A DNA stretch of 64,000 bases, taken from Fimenecus sp036652055 (GTDB taxonomy: Bacteria > Bacillota > Clostridia > Oscillospirales > Acutalibacteraceae). The notes below the pieces were generated by a model that worked only from the letters and a program-made list of their open reading frames with translations, searched no databases and was not told the DNA's origin. Shown one piece after another: positions 16,271 to 25,496 of this stretch (positions within the stretch are counted from its first letter, which is position 1; each line of letters starts with the position of its first letter). A program made the translations under genes and the position numbers. Location of the stretch: assembly GCA_036652055.1 (NCBI GenBank), contig JAVVWP010000004.1, positions 1 to 64,000 of the forward strand, read 5' to 3'.

Positions 16271-18601
16271 TTATTTAACTTTTAACTCAATTTCGCCATT
16301 TTTAACTGACAGTGTAATTGATTTTGTTGGCGTTTCAAAATGTTCAACAAGATATGATGAAATTTTATCTTCAACATTTCTTCTTATAACATTTCTAAGG
16401 TCACGAGCCCCTCTGATATTACCGTCCATTTTTGTAACTAACAAACTTGGGACTTCATCTGAATACTTAAATGTAATTGCTTTATCAAAAAGTGCAGTTA
16501 CAAGGTCTTGGAGCATTAGAACTGCAATTTTTTCATAGTCCTCTTTTGAAAGTTCATTAAAGACAACAACTTCATCAATTCTTCCGATAAATTCAGGGCG
16601 AAGAAATTCATTAAGTGCCTTGACTGCCATTTCTTTTTTAACATCAGATGTGTTTTTGCCAAAGCCTAATGCACTTTCCTTACGCTCACTGCCTGCATTT
16701 GAAGTCATTATTATTACTGTATTTGCAAAATTCACTGCTCGACCGTGGGCATCATTGGTTTTGCCCTCATCTAAGATTTGAAGAAGAATATTCATAACAT
16801 CTGGGTGAGCTTTTTCAATTTCATCAAAAAGAATTATTGAATAAGGCTTTCTTCTAACCTTTTCTGTTAGCTGCCCCGCTTCGTCATAACCTACATATCC
16901 AGGAGGCGAACCAATTAGTCGAGAGATAGAATGTTTTTCCATAAATTCTGACATATCAAATCTTATAAGAGTTTCTGGAGTATCAAAAAGTTCTGCTGAC
17001 AACAGCTTTACAAGCTCTGTTTTGCCCACACCTGTTGGACCAACAAAAATAAAAGATGCAGGTCTTTTTTGCAGGCTAAGCTGAACACGGCTACGCTTAA
17101 TTGCCGCTGCGACAAGCATAACTGCATTGTCTTGACCGATTAAATGCTCTTTAAGCCTATTTTCAAGCCCTGAAAGTCGCTTTAAATCGCCCTCCATAAC
17201 CTTTGATGATGGAATTCCTGTCCACAAATTTATAACCTTTGCAAGGTCATCTGCTGTAACCGCATTATCTTTTGCTTTTAAGGCAAGACCATCTTCAAGA
17301 CCTTGTTCTGAAAGGATTTCTGCTCTTACTCTTGCAAGCTCCTCATAATCTGGAGTCTGCGTTTCTACCATTAAGTCTTCTTCATCTTTTTTAAGTGATG
17401 ATAGTTTTTTAAGAAATTTTTCATAATCGCTGATTGATTTATTACGAAGGTTTGCACAAGTACAAGCTTCATCAAGCAAATCTATTGCTTTATCGGGCAA
17501 AAATCTATCAGTTATATATCTTTCTGAAAGCGTAACTGCTTTATAAACAAGTGCATCACTGATTTCGACTTTATGAAATTCCTCATAATATTTTTTTATT
17601 CCGAGAAGCATATCATAGGTATCATTTATTGATGGTTCTTCAATTTTTACAGGCTGAAAACGCCTTTCAAGAGCAGCATCTTTTTCAATATGCTTTCTGT
17701 ATTCATTAAAAGTAGTTGCACCGATAACCTGAATTTCTCCACGAGAAAGTGCTGGCTTTAAAATATTGGCTGCATTCATCGTTCCCTCTGAATCGCCCGT
17801 GCCAACAAGATTATGGACTTCATCAATAAACAATATGATGTTGCCTTCATTTTTAACTTCATCAATAAGCCCTTTAATACGGCTTTCAAATTGACCTCTG
17901 AACTGAGTTCCTGCAACAAGTGCAGTAAGGTCAAGAAGATGAATTTCTTTGTCGGCAATTTTTGCAGGAACGCTGCCTTCTGCAATTCTTAGTGCAAGCC
18001 CCTCGGCAATAGCTGTTTTACCAACACCAGGCTCACCAATAAGGCAAGGGTTGTTTTTTGTTCTTCTGCAAAGAATTTGAATTGTTCTATATATTTCTTC
18101 ATCACGACCGATAATTTTATCAAGCTTATTATCTCTTGCTCGCTCGGTTAAATCAGTGCAATAAAGATTTAAATATTTTCTCTTTTTGTTTTTTGCTCCC
18201 TGCTTTTTCTTTGACTTTTTTTCTTCTTTATTATCGGTTTGTACAGTAGCGATTAATTGCCTATCGTCATCGTCTTGTTCATCATCATCAATTTCATCGC
18301 TTTCGCTTTTTCCATTTGGGAACATTCCTTGTAAAAATGACAATGGCAATGCACCGCCGGGCTGAAAGTTTTCGTCGCCCTCCATACCGTCCATCATCTG
18401 TTCCATTTGGGCTGCAACATCTTTCATCTCGTCTTCAGAAATTCCCATCTGCTCCATTATTTGCTTGACAGGACCGATATTTAGCTCCATTGCACATTTA
18501 ATGCAAAGTCCCTCGTTGGTGGTTTTGTCACCCTCAACTTTTGAAATAAAAAACACAGCAGGGTTCTTTTTACATCTACTGCAAATCATATTATTATTCA
18601 T
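16271..18601 (-). CDS. ClpE-like AAA+ unfoldase with N-terminal zinc finger
   Basis: A 776-residue Clp/Hsp100 ATPase. Residues 7-36 form a Cys4 zinc finger (CSRC ... CIKC), as in ClpE; the double Clp-N repeat of ClpC is absent. An acidic linker (about 100-115, DEIDDDEQDDDD) and a lysine-rich stretch (125-142) follow. The first AAA module has Walker A GEPGVGKT (189-196) and LFIDEVHNLVG. The second has GPTGVGKTELVK (around 518), LFDEIEKAHPDV, GSPPGYVGYDE and arginine-finger region GRIDEVVVF. It should feed unfolded proteins to ClpP. The gene sits three bases behind pgsA and ends the operon. A ClpC label is possible, but the zinc finger favours ClpE. No CtsR/HrcA operator is seen upstream. Confidence 0.88.
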   Translation of the reverse strand: MNNNMICSRCKKNPAVFFISKVEGDKTTNEGLCIKCAMELNIGPVKQIMEQMGISEDEMKDVAAQMEQMMDGMEGDENFQPGGALPLSFLQGMFPNGKSESDEIDDDEQDDDDRQLIATVQTDNKEEKKSKKKQGAKNKKRKYLNLYCTDLTERARDNKLDKIIGRDEEIYRTIQILCRRTKNNPCLIGEPGVGKTAIAEGLALRIAEGSVPAKIADKEIHLLDLTALVAGTQFRGQFESRIKGLIDEVKNEGNIILFIDEVHNLVGTGDSEGTMNAANILKPALSRGEIQVIGATTFNEYRKHIEKDAALERRFQPVKIEEPSINDTYDMLLGIKKYYEEFHKVEISDALVYKAVTLSERYITDRFLPDKAIDLLDEACTCANLRNKSISDYEKFLKKLSSLKKDEEDLMVETQTPDYEELARVRAEILSEQGLEDGLALKAKDNAVTADDLAKVINLWTGIPSSKVMEGDLKRLSGLENRLKEHLIGQDNAVMLVAAAIKRSRVQLSLQKRPASFIFVGPTGVGKTELVKLLSAELFDTPETLIRFDMSEFMEKHSISRLIGSPPGYVGYDEAGQLTEKVRRKPYSIILFDEIEKAHPDVMNILLQILDEGKTNDAHGRAVNFANTVIIMTSNAGSERKESALGFGKNTSDVKKEMAVKALNEFLRPEFIGRIDEVVVFNELSKEDYEKIAVLMLQDLVTALFDKAITFKYSDEVPSLLVTKMDGNIRGARDLRNVIRRNVEDKISSYLVEHFETPTKSITLSVKNGEIELKVK

Positions 18602-18604
18602 TCG

Positions 18605-19231
18605 TTAGTTTTCCTCTTTCTTTTTGCTTTCTTTGAACTGCTTTATTGTACCTGGGATATAGCTTAAAAGAGCCACTAATGTAAGTATTGCTGATATTAT
18701 TACAAGTGCTATCATTACGGATTTAGGCAAAACAAAGAACGAAGTTAAAGCGCCGATTTCTGGTCCAAAAGCGATAATAGTACACATTACAGCATAAAAT
18801 ACCATTGTTGCTACCTTACCATAAATTTCAGCTGCTGACGGGCGAAGCCCCATAAATATCATAATTGCCCCGACTACTACCATTAATGCTTCTTTAAACA
18901 GGAAGAACATAAATACCCATTTAAACCATTTCATTGTAGGATCGGTTGACTTTCCAAAATAAAAGAATAACACAACTGCTATGGTGATTTGTGTCAATTT
19001 ATCTGCAATAGGGTCAAGCATTTTTCCAAGTTCACTGATTTGATTAAATCTTCTTGCGATTTTTCCATCAAAAAAGTCTGTAAGCCCTGAAATAAACAGG
19101 ACAACTACTGCCCAAAAAATTTTACCATCATAAAAAAGCACTCCAAAAACAGGAATTAATGCAATCCTTATAACACATAGTAGATTTGGAATTGTAAGTG
19201 ACCCCTTGAACAAGTTTTTAAAATTTTCCAT
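18605..19231 (-). CDS. pgsA: CDP-alcohol phosphatidyltransferase, probable PgsA
   Basis: A 208-residue membrane enzyme with six or so membrane segments. The family motif DG-x2-AR-x8-G-x3-D-x3-D is seen as DGKIARRFNQISELGKMLDPIAD (in part DGKIARR and GKMLDPIAD). Closest by length and context to CDP-diacylglycerol-glycerol-3-phosphate 3-phosphatidyltransferase, the first step to phosphatidylglycerol. The early IPNLLCVIRIALIPVFG is typical of PgsA. RBS is GGGGAAAA. It follows cvpA by 17 bases. Confidence 0.9.
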   Translation of the reverse strand: MENFKNLFKGSLTIPNLLCVIRIALIPVFGVLFYDGKIFWAVVVLFISGLTDFFDGKIARRFNQISELGKMLDPIADKLTQITIAVVLFFYFGKSTDPTMKWFKWVFMFFLFKEALMVVVGAIMIFMGLRPSAAEIYGKVATMVFYAVMCTIIAFGPEIGALTSFFVLPKSVMIALVIISAILTLVALLSYIPGTIKQFKESKKKEEN

Positions 19232-19248
19232 TATAATTTTCCCCTTAA

Positions 19249-19950
19249 TTATTTTTTAAACATCTCAATTGGATTTACATCATTGCAAAGTGCAACTATT
19301 TTTGATGAATTAACTGCTGATTTTATTGCTTCGTTTGTCTTTGGTGCTATAAAAGTTAAAGCTGAACAAATAAACACAAGAATTAGCATTCCTTTAGCAG
19401 CACCAAAAATTGCACCCAAAAGCATATTTACAGGTTTTATTAAAGGCAGCTTAAACATCTTATTAATACCTCTTGCAGCAAATTTAAGTATAAACCCTAA
19501 AAGCACACAGAGAACTATAAATACTATGCTTTTCATAACAGTTACAACAATAGGTTTTGCAACTTTTTCTTCAAGCTCATTAGCTATATTAGAATTTGAA
19601 AGATCTGCTGACAATATTTTTTGCGAAAGCTCGCCAACATCTATACCAACTTTTTTTGCATAAGACGAATAAAATGATGGGATTGAGTCTAATATTGCTG
19701 AAGCTTTTTTAGCATAGGTTACACCCTCAGCATTATTTGGAAGTTTTTCCTCAATACTTGATTGTATATTTTTTCCCATAAAGCCATCATAAATTGCGGT
19801 TGAAAATGGAGCTGCAAGCTGAAAGGCAAGAACTATTGCTAAAATAAAAGCAGCAACTTCAAGTATTGAAAGAACAAATCCTTTTTTAGCGGCAAAAATT
19901 ACTATTGCCAAAAATACTACTGCTAATATTACATCAATTATGATATTCAT
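19249..19950 (-). CDS. CvpA family membrane protein
   Basis: About 233 residues with four membrane segments (near 4-20, 25-45, 145-165 and 185-205 of the chosen start) and a soluble loop between the second and third. The pattern MNIIIDVILAVVFLAIVIF, then KKGFVLSILEVAAF, matches CvpA proteins (Bacillus YshB-like), linked to colicin V production or envelope stress. The start is the ATG at 19950, preceded at nine bases by GGAGGTC; an upstream in-frame start at 19974 is not supported. It sits between the DUF5711 and pgsA genes in the same run. Confidence 0.8.
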   Translation of the reverse strand: MNIIIDVILAVVFLAIVIFAAKKGFVLSILEVAAFILAIVLAFQLAAPFSTAIYDGFMGKNIQSSIEEKLPNNAEGVTYAKKASAILDSIPSFYSSYAKKVGIDVGELSQKILSADLSNSNIANELEEKVAKPIVVTVMKSIVFIVLCVLLGFILKFAARGINKMFKLPLIKPVNMLLGAIFGAAKGMLILVFICSALTFIAPKTNEAIKSAVNSSKIVALCNDVNPIEMFKK

Positions 19951-19993
19951 AAATTTTGACCTCCGTATGAACAAATTATTTTTTTAATTAAAA

Positions 19994-21247
19994 CTATGCA
20001 ATTGCTTTTTCCGTAGACTGCGAAGATGTAGTTTCATTTAGAACATTTTTTTCGGTATGCTTCTCTTTTTCTCCGATTGTTCTATAACAATCAATTTTGC
20101 TTGTAGTCCATTCATATGTGTATGTACCTAAAGTAAATACTTTTATTCCGTCGCTCTCTACCTCCATTCTTCCTATTTCTTTTCCTTTTCGATTGTAATT
20201 AATAATTTCATTATCAGTTAAAATCGAAATATTACTACCATCAGTAGAAACACTTCTTATTCCTTTATTGATTTCGGTTTCAAAAAGCAAAGTGCCTTTT
20301 TTATTGTATACCTTAACTATTTTTGATGTTGCACTTCCATATTTTGAAAGCACACAAACGCTTATATTGCTGTCACTTGTGCATATTCTTGATAAAGTAT
20401 TGAGGCTTAAATCCTCTTCTTTTTTATCTTTTAAATTATTAAGCAGGCAAAAGGTTTTTTCACCAGTTATTAAAAGATTATTGCCATATAAAAATTCGAC
20501 CTTTGAAATGATTTTTCCTGCAAAATCCAATTGATTTATAGGCTCTGCATAGGCAAAATCAAACACTACAACTTTTGTATAAAGCTCTCCATTTTCAGCA
20601 CCAACTAAAATTACTGCCGCCTTTTTTCCATTGTCTGATATATCAATTCCTATTATATTTTCTTTTGCACATGCCCAACGAAAAACCTCTTTTTGGTTTT
20701 TATCTAATACAATTAATTCAGAAACAGATGCTTCACCTCTAACTGCAAGCCCTATTGTACCATTTCTTCCAATTGCTCCAGTTAATATCTTTTGTTTGGT
20801 TTTACCTTCATATAGCACCTTTGTTTTTGACTGAACTCTATATGAGGTTTCGCCGACATCAATCATTAACGCTCGTGAACCAACGCTGTCAACTATCGGA
20901 TTTGAATATGTGTGCTGAAGCGTTGAAACACGCCTTGCCGTGCTATCAAGCACAATCGTGCTATCGTTTGCGAGAATTAAAAAGTCTGAACCTATTGGTT
21001 TAATATCGTTTGCTGATAAATTTTCAAAATAATAAGGGTATCCGTTTCCTCTTTTTGTTCCGGAAATCACTGAATTAACATAATCGCCTACACTTGAAAA
21101 AGTGATGTTTCCAAAAGTGTCCGCCGCTATAAAAAGAAGCACAAGCATTACAAGAATAACAGAAACTGCTTTTATGATTTTTATAAGCGGTTCTTGATTT
21201 TTTGTAGTTTTTTTCTTTTTAGTGGTTTTGTTTTTACCCTCTGCCAT
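19994..21247 (-). CDS. DUF5711-like membrane-anchored beta-propeller protein
   Basis: A 417-residue protein. A lysine/threonine-rich cytoplasmic N-terminus (residues 5-16) precedes one membrane segment (about 25-45, VSVILVMLVLLFIAADTFG in part), then a long extracytoplasmic beta-rich region with repeated strands such as LIVLDKNQKEVFRW and VVVFDF, suggesting a propeller. The C-terminus is polar and rich in Thr/Ser. Size and layout resemble DUF5711; the name rests on pattern only. It lies 13 bases behind truA and upstream of cvpA. No enzymatic motif is visible; an envelope-associated role is inferred. Confidence 0.65.
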   Translation of the reverse strand: MAEGKNKTTKKKKTTKNQEPLIKIIKAVSVILVMLVLLFIAADTFGNITFSSVGDYVNSVISGTKRGNGYPYYFENLSANDIKPIGSDFLILANDSTIVLDSTARRVSTLQHTYSNPIVDSVGSRALMIDVGETSYRVQSKTKVLYEGKTKQKILTGAIGRNGTIGLAVRGEASVSELIVLDKNQKEVFRWACAKENIIGIDISDNGKKAAVILVGAENGELYTKVVVFDFAYAEPINQLDFAGKIISKVEFLYGNNLLITGEKTFCLLNNLKDKKEEDLSLNTLSRICTSDSNISVCVLSKYGSATSKIVKVYNKKGTLLFETEINKGIRSVSTDGSNISILTDNEIINYNRKGKEIGRMEVESDGIKVFTLGTYTYEWTTSKIDCYRTIGEKEKHTEKNVLNETTSSQSTEKAIA

Positions 21248-21260
21248 TATTTATCAATCC

Positions 21261-21998
21261 TTAATTATAATTAACTTTATTAAGATATAACCCTTCAGGC
21301 GGAGCTGTTGCCCCTGCATTGTTTCTGTTTTTGGATTTAATTATATTTTGTATTTGGTTTCTCTTGATTTTTCCGCTGTTAATATCTAAAAGAGTTCCAA
21401 CCATAATCCTAACCATATTATATAAAAAGCCATCACCTAAAAAGGTTATTTCTATTATATCACCTTTTCGCTCGATTTTGGCATCTTTTATTTCTCTTAC
21501 CTTATCATCAACGCTGCTTCCTGCGGCACAAAATGCTGAAAAGTCATTAATTCCTATAAATGCTTTGATTTCTTCGTTTAACATATTAGCATCTATCGGA
21601 TATGAATAAAAATATGCTCTGTTTTCATAAAAAGGATTTCTGTAATCAGTATTTAAAATTAAATATTTATATTCCTTTGATATACAGTCATACCTTGCGT
21701 GAAATTCAAGCGGAACTTCGCCACAAAATTTAACTGAAATATCATTAGGCAAAAGTGCATTAAGTGCCTTTTTTAATTTTTCGGGTTTAATATCTTTTTC
21801 AGTTTTCATATTACAACAAAACATATTTGCGTGAACCTTGCTGTCTGTTCTGCTACATCCAACTATATTTTCTCGCTTGCCCAATATTTTTTCAACTGCG
21901 TCTTGAAGAGTACTTTGAACAGTAACGGCATTTTCTTGAACTTGCCATCCATGATAATTTGAGCCATCATACATAAGTGCGATTAAAAAATTTTTCAC
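21261..21998 (-). CDS. truA: tRNA pseudouridine(38-40) synthase TruA
   Basis: About 245 residues. The catalytic aspartate lies in CSRTDSKVHA, and the family segments YDGSNYHGWQVQ, SKEYKYLI and FLYNMVRIMVGTLLDI are intact. It isomerises U38-U40 in the anticodon arm of several tRNAs. The GTG at 21998 is chosen as start because AGGTGG ends five bases upstream; the longer reading from the GTG at 22007 would overlap that site. Next to the ECF module, as in many Firmicutes (ecfA1-ecfA2-ecfT-truA). Confidence 0.95.
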   Translation of the reverse strand: MKNFLIALMYDGSNYHGWQVQENAVTVQSTLQDAVEKILGKRENIVGCSRTDSKVHANMFCCNMKTEKDIKPEKLKKALNALLPNDISVKFCGEVPLEFHARYDCISKEYKYLILNTDYRNPFYENRAYFYSYPIDANMLNEEIKAFIGINDFSAFCAAGSSVDDKVREIKDAKIERKGDIIEITFLGDGFLYNMVRIMVGTLLDINSGKIKRNQIQNIIKSKNRNNAGATAPPEGLYLNKVNYN

Positions 21999-22033
21999 TA
22001 AAGCCACCTATTATGCAAACTATGCAATCCTTT

Positions 22034-22849
22034 TTATATTATCGCCGGTATATAAATATTTGAAACAATTATTCCTGCAATCAGTGCTATCATTAAAAAC
22101 ATTGAAAGATAATCCCTAAAAGCTAATTTCATTATTTTAAGCCTTGTTCTGCCCTCGCCACCTCTATAACATCTACATTCCATTGCAAATGCAAGCTCAT
22201 ACGCTCTCCTAAAAGAGTTTATGAATAAAGGAATGAAAATAGGTATTAATGCTTTTGCTCGTTTTATTATACTACCTGTGTCAATATCAGCTCCCCTTGC
22301 TTTTTGTGCTGACATTATTTTGTCAACCTCATCAATTAAGGTTGGGATAAATCTAAGTGCTATCGTCATCATCATTGCTATTGAATGCACATTGATTTTT
22401 AGGTGATTTAGCGGTGAAAAAAGCCTTTCAATTGCATCTGTTAGAAGCGTTGGAGAAGTGGTATAGGTTAGCATTGAGCTTGAAACTACAAGAAGTGCTA
22501 TACGCACTGTTGTGAACACAGCCATATAAACGCCGCCACTTGTGACTTTAAAGCCACCCATTTGCAACCAAATATCACCCGACTTATTGTAAAATATTTG
22601 AAGAACAGAAGTTATTGCAACTAATATAAAGATAGGTTTTACACTTTTATAAATCAGCTTTGGAGATATTTTTGAAATGAGAACTATTGTAAGAAGTATT
22701 GCGGCAATAACACCGAGTGCAACAAAATTTTTGCAAACAAAAACAATTATAATATATGCAAAGGTTAATACAAGCTTTATTCTTGGATCTAATTTATGCA
22801 CAGGCGAATTTCCTGGGAAAAACTGACCGATAGTAATATCTTTAATCAT
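22034..22849 (-). CDS. ecfT: Energy-coupling factor transporter transmembrane subunit EcfT
   Basis: A 271-residue membrane protein with five or six segments. The coupling-helix signatures ALRFIPTLIDEVDKIMSAQKARGAD (in part: ALRFIPTLIDE, AQKARGAD) and RRAYELAFAMECRCY (ECF coupling motif) are readable. EcfT links the two ATPases to exchangeable substrate-binding S subunits for vitamins and metals. It overlaps ecfA2 by four bases. No S component is encoded in the window, so a shared (group II) module is likely. Confidence 0.95.
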   Translation of the reverse strand: MIKDITIGQFFPGNSPVHKLDPRIKLVLTFAYIIIVFVCKNFVALGVIAAILLTIVLISKISPKLIYKSVKPIFILVAITSVLQIFYNKSGDIWLQMGGFKVTSGGVYMAVFTTVRIALLVVSSSMLTYTTSPTLLTDAIERLFSPLNHLKINVHSIAMMMTIALRFIPTLIDEVDKIMSAQKARGADIDTGSIIKRAKALIPIFIPLFINSFRRAYELAFAMECRCYRGGEGRTRLKIMKLAFRDYLSMFLMIALIAGIIVSNIYIPAII

Positions 22850-23712
22850 TGCTTTACTCCCCCTTCTCGAAGGAGCTTTAAAAGCTCTTGCTTTGCTTTT
22901 TCAAGAGTATATATATCGGTTCTAACTGGAATGCCTGCTTTTTTTATATTCATAAATATTTTAGTGACTTCTGGAACATTAAGCCCGATTTCTGTAAGTC
23001 TTTCAACTTTTTCAAAAACTTCATTAACTGTTCCAAAAAATTCAACGCTTGATTTATTCATAACAAGAACTTTTGAGGCAATTTTTGCAACATCTTCCAT
23101 ACTGTGAGAAACAATTATTATTGTACTGCCTGTTTCAATTCTGTATTCTTCTATCATTTTTGAAATTTTATCTCTGCCTTTTGGATCAAGACCTGCTGTT
23201 GGCTCATCTAAAATAAGAATTTCAGGTTCCATTGCCATAACGCCTGCAATTGCAGCACGCCTTTTTTCGCCACCCGACAAGTCAAATGGTGACTTATTTA
23301 ACATTTCAGATTTCATACCAACAAATTCAGCTGCTCTTTTTACATTCATATCAACTTGCTCGGCTGACAGCCCCATATTATGAGGTCCAAAAGCTATATC
23401 TTTGTATACGGTACTTTCAAAAAGCTGATATTCGGGATATTGAAAGCAAAGCCCCACTTTAAATCGTGTTTGCCTTGTAACTTCTTTGCTTGAATGAATG
23501 TCAACTCCATCTAAAAGCACCTTGCCTGTTGTTGGCTTTAAAAGTCCGTTCAAATGCTGAACGAGCGTGCTTTTTCCTGAACCTGTATGGCCAATTATGC
23601 CAATGAGTTCACCTTTTTCAATTTTTATATTTATATTTTCAATAGCAGTAACCTTAAATGGCGTGCCATCTGAATAAACATATGATAAATTCTGCGTTTC
23701 CAATAATGCCAT
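22846..23712 (-). CDS. ecfA2: Energy-coupling factor ATPase EcfA2
   Basis: A 288-residue ABC ATPase. Walker A is GHTGSGKST, signature DLSGGEKRR, Walker B ILILDEPTAGLD, with the H-loop in IIIVSHSMED. The Q-loop FQYPEYQLFE is typical of EcfA2. It pairs with EcfA1 to power vitamin uptake through EcfT. The gene touches ecfA1 by one base and overlaps ecfT by four, indicating translational coupling. Confidence 0.95.
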   Translation of the reverse strand: MALLETQNLSYVYSDGTPFKVTAIENINIKIEKGELIGIIGHTGSGKSTLVQHLNGLLKPTTGKVLLDGVDIHSSKEVTRQTRFKVGLCFQYPEYQLFESTVYKDIAFGPHNMGLSAEQVDMNVKRAAEFVGMKSEMLNKSPFDLSGGEKRRAAIAGVMAMEPEILILDEPTAGLDPKGRDKISKMIEEYRIETGSTIIIVSHSMEDVAKIASKVLVMNKSSVEFFGTVNEVFEKVERLTEIGLNVPEVTKIFMNIKKAGIPVRTDIYTLEKAKQELLKLLREGGVKQ

Positions 23713-24572
23713 TATTTTTCTCCGAGTAATTCTATAATTTTTTGTGAAAATTCGTCTGCTGTTAATATGTCTTTTGGAATTTTTATTCCTTCTTTAATTA
23801 ACATTGCTGATAGCTGCGTTGCAATTGGAACATCAAGACCTACTGATTTTATTAAATCTGACTTTGAAAACACTTCTTTTGGTGTTCCGTCAAGAATAAC
23901 TTTTGCATTATCCATAACTATTACCCTATTTGACAACGCCGCTTCCTCCATAAAATGAGTGATAAAAACTATTGTTATTCCCATTTCACGATTTAGCTTG
24001 AAAATTGTATCTAATACCTCTTGCCGCCCTCTTGGATCAAGCATTGCAGTCGGCTCGTCAAGAACTATACACTTTGGAAGCATTGCAATTATTCCTGCAA
24101 TCGCCACTCTCTGCTTTTGACCGCCTGATAGCTTGTGTGGCTCGTGACCTCTGAATTCATACATTCCAACAGCTTTAAGAGCATCGTCAACTCTCTGGCG
24201 TATTTCTGCCTGTGGCACGCCCAAATTTTCAGGCCCGAAAGCAACATCTTCTTCAACAATTGTTGCTACTATTTGATTGTCAGGATTTTGAAAGACAACG
24301 CCAACAGTTTTTCTAATGTCATAAGATAAATCCTCATTTGAGGTATCCATTCCATCAACTATTACTTTTCCGCTTTCAGGAATTAAAATCGAATTTGAAA
24401 GCTTTGCAAGCGTTGATTTTCCCGAACCATTATGACCTAAAATAGCTACAAAATCGCCTTTTTTTATATTAATGCTAACATCATTTACAGCAAGTGGGAG
24501 CTTTTTTTCGCCCTCATCTTCCTCATAACGATAGCATACATTTTGAAATTCAATTATATTTTCGTTTGGCAT
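23712..24572 (-). CDS. ecfA1: Energy-coupling factor ATPase EcfA1
   Basis: A 286-residue ABC ATPase. Walker A is GHNGSGKST, Q-loop FQNPDNQIV (typical of EcfA1), signature KLSGGQKQRVAIAG, Walker B CIVLDEPTAMLD, H-loop VFITHFMEE. First gene of the ECF core, 37 bases behind a methyltransferase gene in a run of same-strand genes. Confidence 0.95.
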   Translation of the reverse strand: MPNENIIEFQNVCYRYEEDEGEKKLPLAVNDVSINIKKGDFVAILGHNGSGKSTLAKLSNSILIPESGKVIVDGMDTSNEDLSYDIRKTVGVVFQNPDNQIVATIVEEDVAFGPENLGVPQAEIRQRVDDALKAVGMYEFRGHEPHKLSGGQKQRVAIAGIIAMLPKCIVLDEPTAMLDPRGRQEVLDTIFKLNREMGITIVFITHFMEEAALSNRVIVMDNAKVILDGTPKEVFSKSDLIKSVGLDVPIATQLSAMLIKEGIKIPKDILTADEFSQKIIELLGEK

Positions 24573-24609
24573 AATTTGTTTCCTTAATTCTTTTTTTGTA
24601 TCTATTTTA

Positions 24610-25473
24610 TTATCTTTCCCAAATGGCTGATGAACCGCAAGGGAGTATCATTCCTGAATTTGTAACAGGAAGTCCTATTTCATCGCTTGTAACATTTCCG
24701 CCAAACTGCGGACATATTGCAGAACCTAAAATGTATTGCATAACCGCTGGCGAAAGCCCCGTTGTATATGAATTTATTAATACCATTAATGGATTATCTG
24801 AAAGCACATCTTTACAAAGCTCAACAAAATTGTAAACTTCATTTTCAAGCTTCCAAATTTCGCCATTCGGGCCTCTGCCATATGACGGTGGATCCATAAT
24901 AATTATGTCATATTTATTGCCACGCCTTATTTCTCTTGCAACAAATTTTGCACAATCGTCAACAATCCAGCGAACAGGCATATTTGCAACACCTGAAGAT
25001 GCTGCATTCTCTTTTGCCCATTGAACCATTCCCTTTGAAGCGTCAACATGAACTACCTCTGCACCTGCTTTTAGTGCCGCTATTGTCGCTCCACCTGTAT
25101 AAGCAAAAAGATTTAAAACTTTTACTTTTCTGCCTGCATTTTTGATAAGGTTTGAAGTATATTCCCAATTAACCGCTTGCTCTGGGAAAATACCTGTATG
25201 TTTAAATCCCATTGTTTTAACATTAAATGTAAGCTCATTGAATTTTATGCTCCAAAAATCGGGAATTTTATTAAGCAATTCCCAATTTCCGCCGCCCTCT
25301 TTTGAACGGTGATATATTGCATCAGGCTTTTTCCAAAGAGGATGCTTTTTTGGTGTATTCCAAATAACCTGCGGATCAGGTCTAATTAAAGTTATATTGC
25401 CCCAACGCTCAAGCCTTTGACCGCTGCTGCAATCAAGAAGTTCATAGTCTTTCCAGTCGTTTGTATATCTCAT
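24610..25473 (-). CDS. Class I SAM-dependent methyltransferase (RlmI-like)
   Basis: A 287-residue methyltransferase. Motif I is NLFAYTGGATIAA, motif II VVHVDASKGMVQWA, and motif IV IIMDPPSYGRG, as in 23S rRNA m5C/m2G enzymes such as RlmI/RlmK. The N-terminal PUA-like region of full RlmI is not obvious; instead the first about 110 residues form a beta-rich lead with WSIKFNELTFNVK. The target is probably rRNA, but this is inferred from the family. It lies between ruvB (23-base gap) and ecfA1. Confidence 0.8.
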   Translation of the reverse strand: MRYTNDWKDYELLDCSSGQRLERWGNITLIRPDPQVIWNTPKKHPLWKKPDAIYHRSKEGGGNWELLNKIPDFWSIKFNELTFNVKTMGFKHTGIFPEQAVNWEYTSNLIKNAGRKVKVLNLFAYTGGATIAALKAGAEVVHVDASKGMVQWAKENAASSGVANMPVRWIVDDCAKFVAREIRRGNKYDIIIMDPPSYGRGPNGEIWKLENEVYNFVELCKDVLSDNPLMVLINSYTTGLSPAVMQYILGSAICPQFGGNVTSDEIGLPVTNSGMILPCGSSAIWER

Positions 25474-25496
25474 TATTATGGTAATTCCTTTCAGCT

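Noticed and set aside
16167..16538. Rightward 123-codon open frame overlapping the end of the ClpE-like gene
   Set aside because: It begins in the degenerate repeat, runs antisense to the conserved ClpE C-terminus and has no ribosome binding site.
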